Part shown: in pieces, positions 55,112 to 64,000 of the stretch
How the letters are laid out: the number at the start of each line of letters is the position of its first letter
How positions within the stretch are numbered: position 1 is the first letter of the stretch
Program-made: the position numbers and the translations under genes
Source of the DNA: Paramacrobiotus metropolitanus
Taxonomy: Eukaryota > Tardigrada > Eutardigrada > Parachela > Macrobiotidae
Direction of reading: 5' to 3'
Length of the DNA: 64,000 nucleotides
Assembly: GCF_019649055.1 (NCBI RefSeq)
Contig: NW_026570285.1
Span: forward strand, 248,001 to 312,000
The notes under the pieces: generated by a model
The model's input: the letters and a program-made list of their open reading frames with translations, nothing else
Database searches by the model: none
What the model was told of the DNA's origin: nothing

Positions 55112-58100
55112 ATGGCCAACTACAGTGATGTGGGGTTCAATTTCACGCAGTCTCTCTTCGATAGTCACATGAGCGTCAACAAATACAACCAATCACATGA
55201 TAAGGGCCCGTTGTGGTGGGAGTACGTGCCGGGATTAACCAATCCGACCGTTAATGGCTCCGTTGTGTTTTATTCCATCTGTTATCCTTTTCTTCTGCTG
55301 CTATGCACGGTTGGCTCGACGCTCAATCTCATTCTGCTCACGCATCCCAAGGTCAGGAAGAACACCACCAACTGCTACATGACGGCCATGGCCATCGGGG
55401 ATCTTGTCTTCTTGTAAGTCTCTTATCTCACTCTATTCACGCTTCACGCTGTCGGCGAGCAATGACTCGACATTATTTCCCTGTCAAAAGCGCGAGTTGA
55501 CGGCTAGCTTACTGATAGATGCGCATTGCTTTGGGATAGAAAGTATAGAACAAAAGCAGTTTTGCCATCGATCAGATGCGCACGAGGTGCTCGTGTCCCT
55601 TTGTCGTACTTATGCACTGCTTCCTTGCGTCTTGAAAGCAAAATACCCGGATAGGGTAAATCTTTTTCGGTTTCTGAATAATGAGCCAACAAATGTGTGG
55701 CTGCTCTATTAAATTTATGAGCCGGCTCTACAGATATTAATTATAGCCACCTGCTTATTCTTGCTGTGATTTATTAACCGTTTTACAGTGAAGTAGTTTT
55801 TGATCGCACGCGCTACTCAGCTGCAAGTGGCCGTAGTGAGATCTCGATGACTTATTTTTTGTTTGTTTCTTTAAAAATTTTTCTTGATAGTTTAATTTAT
55901 GACGTCGTTTTATAGCCCTGGGTTTTGTGCGCGTACATGCATCGTTGGATGCAGTGGCAGTGTGACTAATCTCTACGTAGCCATTCTATTCATATTTTTA
56001 AAATTGATGTTTATTTCAAAACTGTTATCGAAAATAATTATTACAGTATGTATTTAGGTTTGAATTGTGAAATTTTTGCTTCATGACCTAACCATTAAAA
56101 AGCGGTCAGGTAAAGAAGACTGGAAGCGCTGGTGGCGCATTGACATACTTGACAGACATACGGCATGGTGTACAGCTGTATATGTACGATGTTTATTTCT
56201 AATACGGTTTATTACTCACAGGCGTACCGAAGAATATCCGGCATGTATTTTTAATGTTTTTGTGTCTGTAATGGTAATAAACGTGTATAACGTCGTGTTT
56301 CAGGATGCAAGGAAGCAGTGCAAGCACAGACGTCAACGACCATTGTCGCAAAACTTAATGGTGATGGTGTTTATTACGGTGGGGAGCCCCGGCTTATATT
56401 TGTTGAAATTATTTTCTGTTTTAATATTTTTAAAATTGTTCCAGATGGGCTGATTTGCTAAAATATGTGGCGCTTGTGTGCCATGCTATGGGACATCCGT
56501 TCGACCGGAGTACGGGTCGGCAGATATACCCGTATATGGTTTTTGCCAAGCACTGGAGCATGATCTTCACGGATTGGTAAGTTTTCAAGTGAGATTTTAA
56601 GGGCATGCAGGACCATTATCCGATTATCGTATACCTTTACAATATTTGCTCAGGCTTGTACTTTCGCGCACTTGAAAACACGTATTGTTTCCTCCCTTTC
56701 TGCAAACGAATAGTAAGTAATTTATTTAGCGTATACTTATGGTTTGAAAAGCGTTGCTGATATCCGGTTGCTTAGCCACTTTGTATAGCGAATAAAAAAT
56801 GGACAAAAATTTAAAGTTACAGTATTATCGTGAATAAATTTACATATTATATAATTCCGCGTGGGCTAAGCAACTGCTATACCGGGAAGCGCTAGATTCG
56901 ACTTCCGGCCATGTAGTTGTAGTTTGTACTATTCAAAACTCGTACATATGCACAAACTTGATAACTCTGCTTTACGATATAGCTACTAATGCTGAAGTGT
57001 TTAACGCAATTTTCAGTCTTATATTTTGACGATTCATCTGAGTACGGGATCACAGCTAGCTTATTTCTGCAGGGTCCTGTTTGTGTTTTCCTGGAACGCC
57101 TGCTTGCCGTACTCATGCCGTTTCGGGTGAAATGGCTGCTCCGCCCCTTGACAGCGCGCATCATCATTGTCGTGCTCTTCGTAGTCGCCGGGGTGTTTGC
57201 GGCGGAACGTTTTGCCGTGGAATATGTGCGAACCTTGAAAATTGGCTGGCCGCAATGGCTACTCCACTGGAACGAAGTGGAGAATTTTGCCGGGGTATGG
57301 TTTTTCTACTTTTTATCAACTGTGGCATTTTATCATATAGCATTTTTACAGCTGCTTGTGGCCTTTGGACTCTTCTTTTTCGGCATCCTAATCATCGACA
57401 TCATCCTGGTCACGGCGATAAAACTCCAGGAACGCTCCGCCATGGGTCAAATCCGGCAAGCCCAAAAGGTGCGCTGCAACGTCCACCAAAACAGCAACAT
57501 CATATTAATGGCGGATGCGGCGTTGTTCCTCTTCGCGGCATTTCCAACGATCGTCCTTAACTGCCTGATCGAGGCCAGTATCCACGGCATGTACCATCTG
57601 GATCCCCATGCGCATCTGGTCGCCGACCCCATCTGTGACGTCTTCCACCAGTGCAATTACGCACTGCCCTTCTACTTGTACCTCTTAATTTCCAAAAAGT
57701 ACCGCGAAGATTTTGTCATGGTCTTCGGACCGATGCGGTGCACGGTATGGGGCAAAGGGACGGTGGAACAGCGTGAAGCGGGTCGCATCACGTTGGCACA
57801 AACGGATGGCCAAGACCAAAGTGCTGCCCAATACGATTGCGGTGATCGCTACCGAAGCAGCCAACCACAATCATCGTCGAAAATCCAGTAGATTGCATGA
57901 CATCCAGTCGGCTCGCGCTAATCTGGAATTGAAGCGCGATTCTATAGGCACGGTGTCTTCCTATTCGTTGGACGAAGAGTCCAGTAGCGATGGGAATGAT
58001 ATTCGCATGGAAAGTGTACCGAGCGTTACAGTCCTGAAAACTGTAGCGAAACGCACGACGACGGCCGATTCGACCCAGTCAAACGGGTCGGTGGTGCTAC

Positions 58101-58150
58101 ATGCGATAGGATCGGGAAAGTCAAACGATACCCAAAACTCGGACTTGTAG
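55112..58150 (+). pseudogene. Rhodopsin-like GPCR, copy 2, with two frame breaks
   Basis: Exons by homology: 55112-55413, 56445-56576, 57073-57294, and 57352 to the end. TM1-TM2 (ICYPFLLLLCTVGSTLN ... CYMTAMAIGDLVFL) and FAKHWSMIFTDW are intact. Exon 3 is 222 nt against 223 in copies 1 and 3. One C is missing in ttttcctgg near 57090, so joining exon 2 to exon 3 breaks the frame just before ERLLAVLMPFRVKWLL. The rest of exons 3 and 4 is open, with TM7 PFYLYLLISKKYREDF. A second break near 57762 separates the literal stop (57889-57891) from a continuing tail frame ending at 58148-58150. The 57-nt last intron (57295-57351) contains no stop and would be read through if unspliced. It is either a young pseudogene or a gene with consensus errors. 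Confidence 0.6.
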
Positions 58151-59454
58151 ATATCGAAGCTACGTATTAGAAGTAGCATAGAACGTATTTTTGTTCTAAA
58201 ATCGGCAATTATGTCACTACAAATTTAAATTGTAGCGAAGTTCTTTGGCATTTATTTTTTGTTGTTGCAGTCGAGATATGCAGTGCCCCAGTCGCAGAAC
58301 GCAAGACTGGATCTTTATGTATTTTAAACTTTCTGTGCATCTGACAGTATTGGGCTGGAAATACGCACTGATCCGCAGATGAAGCGGACCGCTGAAAAAT
58401 TAATGGGTTCTTGCACTAATTTTAGCATTTTCTTGACGATCTGGTGGTGTATTTCCAAAAGTTGTTTATTGTTGTATGCGCCCATTTGTACAAAATAAAA
58501 TATTCCTACTCGTGATTTGCTGTGATGAGAACAGATCAAGAAACTCTGCGATTTTTATCCAAGACACGTTAGGTGTAGTGTCATTAATTGGCTAAAAGAT
58601 GCCACGTGATCCTGCAACACTCCATGCGACCTTGACCAGAACGTCACGGCAAAAGAAAAATATTTCATAACAGGGTGTGTTCGACAAGAGCGTGGAAAAA
58701 ACGAAAGAACACTTATTACTGCAACCATTCACAAAACAGATACCTGCACGAGATGACCGGCAAGCGTCGTGTATTAACTGCAAACACATACGTACACTTC
58801 ATTTTCATTCATATTTACCGACCGCGATGGAAGAACGGAAAATGCCTGACAAAGCAAAATATTTCGAGAATTCAGAGCCGGTATGTGTCACATTGTGAGC
58901 CTGAGGCTCTCTAACTTTCTCATTTGTTTATTTGGGTTTTTTTACTGACAAAACGCTGAAGAATGAAGCAGACTTACTGTATGAATGGCTGCATTACATA
59001 GTGCAGTATGCAGATGTCAGAGAGCTTCTATGTACGACTTTGCTGTAATATTAATTTATCATCAGACAAAACATTGGTATAGTTATTCATGTTTGATTCT
59101 GTTGCCAGCTTCTGTTGCAGTCATATAATTTTGACAATAATATTCTTTTGATCACAAAATTCCGGAGAGCCTGAGTGAGTACGAGGTAATGTTGGCGTGC
59201 AATATCGAGACGTTGTACATTAGCATATGCAAAATGTATAGGTGAAAAGAGTTTTGAACTTTTTAACAGTTCCTTTCTTTTTCTGAAATAATTATTGTAT
59301 TAATTCTATGAATACATTTTTAGAATGAACGTTCTTGCAAACTGTGTACAGTCTGTACAGATCTATATGTCACATAGACAACATTGGTTCTTTTCCGGTT
59401 TCAGTAATCTGCCACATGGAAGTGAAGATATTGTAGGCTTCCATAAGCAGTATC
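58151..59454. other. Intergenic between GPCR copies 2 and 3
   Basis: No recognisable gene or repeat. Confidence 0.4.
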
Positions 59455-61115
59455 ATGGACGATGCTTTCGATCATGCCATTGAGGCTAACGCCACAATGG
59501 TCAACCTGACCAGCAGATTAACGGCCGTACTGGATACCACCGGCAACGAGACATCGCCCGACGTAGCCATATGGTTCGATCATGCGCCCCGAGCGTTTCC
59601 ACGGGGCGCTGCGCCATGTGGTCCTGTTCTACATCATCTCCTATCCACTTCTGTTGACGATGTGCACGGTGGGCAATGGGCTCAATTTATTCCTGCTGAT
59701 CCATCCGAAAACCAAGAAGAACACCACCAACTGCTACATGACCGCCATGGCCATTGCCGATATTGTTTTTTCGTAAGTACCGCACACTTGATGCCGGCAA
59801 TTCGGTTACGGGAATTAACAGCGCACGTATAATTTGCTAGGATTGCTGACTGATTGAACTTCTACTGTTTCTTGGATTTTTTTACTTGCTTTATTTTGCA
59901 GATGGCAGGCAGTTCTCAAGTACAATGCACTGGCCAGCCAAGTGTTAAAGCATCCATACGACGAATCCGCCAGTAAAACCATCTATCCGTACATGGTTTT
60001 CGCGAAGCACTGGAGCATGATTTTCTGTGATTGGTAAGATCGGTTCTCGTTTAAAAAACGCTTGGGCTGTTAAGCTAAGATCAACATAATGTCAGAACGA
60101 AAAACTTTGTAAAGTAAATCGCGTGTTAAGCTGCTGATGTCGTAGGGTCCTGGTGGCCTTTTCAGTCGAGCGTTTCCTCGCCGTCATTATACCACTGCGA
60201 GTCAAATGGCTTCTGCGACCTATAACAGCGCGCATCATAATAGTCGCGCTGGCTATCATATCCGGCGCTTTCGCCGCCGAACGCTTTACCATGGAGTATC
60301 TGCGCAACTTCTCTACGGGTTTTCCCGAGTGGATAATACGCTGGAACGAAGTGGAAAACATATCTGGGGTGAGGACCGCAAAGTCACTATAATGTTTGCT
60401 CTCTGTTTTTGCGCACCTGGCGTTTTAGCGGTATCTTATATTGCAGTTGATTGTCGTCTTCGCCAATTTTTCCATTCTGCTACTATTGGATACCCTGTTG
60501 ATAATAGCCATTAGGCGACAGGAACGCTCGGAAATCGGTCGTATGCGAGCCGGTTGTAACCGTTATCATAACAGTAACATGATCGTGCTGGCCGATGTTG
60601 GATTGTATCTATTCTCGTCGTTTCCAACGGTGATACTGAATTGTTTGATGGAGGCCGACTTCTACGGCGTTTACGACTTTGATCCAACATCGCGTTTGGT
60701 AGCCGATCGTATATGCAGCATCTTACACCAGTGTAACTATTCGCTGGATTTCTACCTGTACCTCATCGTGAGCAACAAGTACAGGAAAGACTTTGCGCGG
60801 GTGTTCGGTCCGATTTGTTGCACGCCATGGGCAAGAAAGCACTGGGATGACCTTAAAAAAAAGTTTACCAGGTGTCGTTTAGCCTGCTGTCATGGGCAGG
60901 AAGAACACGATGGACTCTCCGCGACCACCTCGCAGAGCAGCCGCAGCAGCAGCGAGTATGGCGAAACCTGGCACTCGCAGAAGCCGATAGCGGACAAACG
61001 AAGCATGTCCACTGTCATGACGACATTCGCTATTGATAGTCCTACACCGAGAAAAAATAAAGAAATCAGCAAGAAAATTATAGCATCAAAAGACCAGACA
61101 CCGAGGTATCCATGA
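59455..61115 (+). CDS. Rhodopsin-like GPCR, copy 3
   Basis: Exons: 59455-59772, 59902-60033, 60146-60368, 60447-61115. TM1 is LFYIISYPLLLTMCTVGNGL, TM2 CYMTAMAIADIVFS, the TM3 side FAKHWSMIFCDW then FSVERFLAVIIPLRV, and TM7 DFYLYLIVSNKYRKDF. The tail is long and Ser-rich. From the ATG at 59455 the glycosylated N-terminus (NATMVNLT) is in a different frame from TM1. Removing one C from the cccc run at about 59585-59588 would join them. Alternatively, translation starts at the in-frame ATG at 59582 and gives a short N-terminus. Exons 2-4 match copy 1 in length (132 and 223 nt) and are open. The aataaa at 61313 is a candidate polyA site. Confidence 0.7.
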
Positions 61116-61811
61116 CAGCACAGTCTGCACCGTTCCAGGATACGAAAGCTTTGAGGATTCTGGATTTGTGAATTGTGATGTCGGTGACTATACTGTGAAG
61201 TGTGAACTCGCACATTTCTAGCGAAATATGTTTTTCAAGATTATTATCGTTACTGTGCCCAGTTTTTCAATTGCTGTACGAGTACGTACCCGTGTACGAT
61301 TGTAATGATGATAATAAAATTATTATAACCTTGCCGAAACTGCAACGCCTTTCTTGCAAGTATATTAGCCCGTTCATCGGCAGTGCCAAATTACTGTATA
61401 AGCCGCGCCTGTAACGCTTGACTGTAACAAATGTATTCTGCAGCTGAAAAGTAAAACTACTTCTTAATAAATACAATGGATCCACTCACCCAACAAAAAA
61501 TGCAGCAAAAACTGGAAAACGCAAACTAGGTAGCACATAATACGTAGAAACAGTCAAGTAAATACTGTTTAAGTAGTGCACAATTGTAAAGAAAGCTAAA
61601 ACATTTTCAGCTAGTAGCAATAGAATCGATGAAATGAAGGAACGCCAAGCTTAAAGGCCTGTCTTTAGGCACGCAAAAAAGGCAACACTTATTATGTAAG
61701 AATAAAGTTTTTTATGCTGGTGGTATGGTCATTGATCCTTCTCATAGCCTTTTTCTTATAAAACAACATGTTCAAATGCTTACATTTCTTTACCTCGCTG
61801 TAGCTAAAAGC
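61116..61811. other. Convergent intergenic region (GPCR 3 / F-box C)
   Basis: 3' flanks of the two genes. No other gene is seen. Confidence 0.45.
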
Positions 61812-63698
61812 TCATACATCGGGCGAAAAGTATTTGGCCACCTTCATCAACGACAGCAAGGCAATGCGAGACAACTTGTCCAACCGCAGACCAGCCAGAC
61901 CGTCAACGCACCATTTCTTCTCACACCAATGTGATCGCGGACGCGAATCCACGGACTGCGTTCCACACAAAACCTGCAGCGATAAGAGCTGTTGTTAATC
62001 AGAATTTAAATTACTGAGAAAAGATGTCTCACCGTGCAACAGGGCTCAATATGGTGCTCGGCTACCTGTCCGGCAAACACAGCTGCCAACCATCGCGACA
62101 AATGCTGTTGTTCCTTGTCACTGGCTACCGGCAAACCACTCTCCAGCGCATCCCACATGGCGCAGCCCAGATCGTAGTCGCTGCTCCGCTGCAATCGTTC
62201 CCTGGAGATCGTGATTTTAAGATGCGGTAGAGAGCCGCCGCGGGCTAGAGCAAGCCGCGTTGACAGATAGACAGCGGTCAGTTTCAGGTTGAATTTACAA
62301 CCGATGAGTTGGAGAGAGTGACACGGGAGCTCCCGGCATGTCGCCGTGAAATCACGGAGGCTGACATGTCCAGCTTCCCGTGCCCCTTTTTTCCACGCTT
62401 TATAAGCCGGATGCTGTTCACCGGTGTACTGGTTACCGCAGTCGGTTCTGACGCCCAGGAGGGACCCTTTAAGACCCAATAGAAAGATGGTGCTCAAGTG
62501 TATCTTTTCCCGCTGTTGCGCAATATAGTGGATCATCTGGAACACCTTCAAGAAATCATCTCCCTCCAGCAGCAACTCGCGACAGTCGACGACGATATAT
62601 CTTGTCGACACGCGCAGACACTTGAAGACTGGTGCCGTCAAAATGTAGTCGCTATACAGTTCATCCGTATCATCATCTTGCCCTCCTATGATAATGCAAG
62701 TGGTCAGCTCCGTAATAATATAGTTCCATGCTGCGCAGACTTTGCGTAGTAAAATCTGCGTCACTGTACTCAGATGCGAGAAGATCTCCAGCAACACGTT
62801 TGTTGTCAAAGCGCTAATGTCACCGTCATCCATTGTTTTATTGCCGGTTTCATCCGTAACGCTCTCCTTCATATCATGGTCTTCTGCGCTGAATGTGTAA
62901 TCAGTTCCTTCATAATCTGTCTGGAAAGCAAAACCGGCAACATATTAGGGCACAACTGACGGTATAAAGTGTCCTGCAGTCCCAGACACTTACCCAGCAT
63001 TCGTCAAAACATGGCGCATCCGCATCTAGCTCATATTCGGAAGACCGCTTCTCTAAATAGAACAGTTGCCCATCTTTCGCTTCGATGACTAGGATGGGCC
63101 GGGAATCGTTATCCCAAAGGTATCTGAGTTCATTTAGTTTCCGCACTAGTTTTTGGGCGGCTGCTGGCGAAATAGAAGCCAAACGCGTGCAACGGCGCGC
63201 TGCCCTTTACAAAAGTCCATTTGCTCACGGGAACCCTGTTCTTCGCTCCAGCAGCTCCAACCTGCGACAAATCCGAGGACCAGACGCTCCGGCGAATTCG
63301 CTCAACAGGAACAATATCCGTGCAAGCTTCTTTATTGCACCAGCGAACCACGGCGACATCGTACGCCACGTGCTGCACACCGTGTGCCAGGTTAAACACT
63401 TCAGCCGGATACCAAATCCAGGGATCGGCGGGACTGTGGCGCATGCGAACATCCACCCGGGTCGTTATCTCCGCTGCTGCAAAAATCTGCGCCAGATCTT
63501 TTCCCGTCAAAGGCGGAGAAGCGGACCGGAACACGCTATCGAAAGGGACAAGTTCGCGGCGACGGCCTTCGCAGTACAAGTCGATAAAAGTCCATTGTCA
63601 GCCACATCGACCACGCTTCCGTAGCGGTACAAACCGTCGACGCCCAAAACATCAACACTGTTCATTGGCATTTCTGAAACGGAGAGGTACCGCTCCAT
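61812..63698 (-). CDS. FMRP-type tandem Agenet/Tudor-like plus F-box protein, copy C (diverged)
   Basis: Minus-strand exons: a 5' part 63698-62994, then 62920-62033 and 61973-61812. The last two junctions (ECW|TDYEG and CCT|VLCG) are phase 0 and equal those of copies A and B. Module 1 reads SVDVLGVDGLYRYGSVVDVA ... LVPFDSVF. Module 2 reads RVDVRMRHSPADPWIWYPAE ... DIVPVERIRRS, the best match in this window to the second FMRP Agenet domain. The F-box reads ISALTTNVLLEIFSHLS ... VCAAWNYII. The C-terminus (LRLDKLSRIALLSLM) aligns with the A/B end. One base appears missing in the tttt run at about 63587 inside module 1. The join between FVKGSAPLHAF and QKLVRKLNELRY near 63150 is also out of frame, so either a small intron or another break exists there. 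Confidence 0.68.
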
Positions 63699-64000
63699 GG
63701 TGACACAATTGTCAGACTGTTGTAGGTATGACAACTAACAAGGGAACAAAAGGTTGTGAAAATTTTGCAACTCCACATTCAGTTCTTAATTTCGCAACGA
63801 TTTGTCGGTAGCTAAATACGGTAATTTACAGAGCAAAATTAACAACCGAACCGCTTCACACTCCATAGCCAAAATCAGAAAATCTGATCATCACTCAGCA
63901 GCACCAAAAACTGAGAATCAGCGTGCATCCAGACTGTACATGCGGAAAAGCAAGCGAGCACGCAAAAACGATCCATCATCCATTCTCAGCTGTTTTGAAT
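63699..64000. other. 5' flank of F-box gene C
   Basis: 302 bp upstream of the chosen ATG, presumably promoter and 5' UTR. No motif is called. Confidence 0.3.

Noticed and set aside
57295-57351. Insertion of 19 residues in GPCR copy 2
   Set aside because: It is a 57-nt stop-free intron. Copies 1 and 3 have introns at the same place with the same GGG|GT donor.
63085-63703. Long + strand ORFs of 160-179 codons
   Set aside because: They lie antisense to the Agenet-like exon of F-box gene C, which has recognisable motifs and conserved junctions.
1-64000. CRISPR arrays, rRNA genes, bacterial operons
   Set aside because: None seen. Spliceosomal introns and animal gene families make a prokaryotic reading untenable.

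Overview
This window is metazoan nuclear DNA. The genes have GT-AG introns (many 50-120 bp, some over 1 kb), animal-specific families (a monoamine transporter, cysteine-string protein, rhodopsin-like GPCRs, EGF and Ig proteins, a cytosolic sulfotransferase) and many non-autonomous transposons. It looks like a compact invertebrate genome. A tardigrade or other ecdysozoan is my guess, but no marker here proves it. Exon coordinates were worked out by hand from splice signals, reading phase and comparison between paralogues.

Layout. 0-7.3 kb: two tandem sulfotransferase genes (+). 8.1-12.7 kb: an EGF-repeat membrane protein and an F-box protein (both -). 12.7-23.5 kb: repeat-rich DNA with a two-Ig-domain gene (18.5-20.4 kb, -), an Ig relic, a tRNA-like element and several hairpins. 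23.6-27.9 kb: a second copy of the EGF/F-box block, in which the EGF gene is dead and the F-box gene is intact. 28-34 kb: gene-poor DNA with fold-back GCCGC repeats, CCTAAG arrays, a 91-bp tandem repeat and a TA-flanked MITE. 34.2-42.6 kb: a 19-exon SLC6 monoamine transporter (+) with a 6-nt micro-exon. 43.7-46.0 kb: cysteine-string protein (DNAJC5 type, -). 47.5-49.8 kb: relics and a hAT-type MITE. 50.8-61.1 kb: three tandem GPCR genes (+). 61.8-63.7 kb: a third F-box protein (-).

The most interesting content is the F-box family. All three members start with a pair of modules resembling the tandem Agenet/Tudor domain of FMRP, followed (clearly in A and B) by a basic stretch, then an F-box and a conserved C-terminal region. 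This joins an FMRP-type reader module to a likely SCF ubiquitin-ligase adaptor, an architecture I do not know from the literature. A fourth partial copy lies at 47.5 kb.

Several young paralogues (both sulfotransferases, two GPCRs, F-box C, the Ig relic) carry one-base frame breaks, often in short homopolymers. These are either early pseudogenes or uncorrected long-read consensus errors, so gene integrity should be judged with that in mind. The transporter and cysteine-string protein both serve neurotransmission, but nothing in the sequence shows that they are co-regulated.
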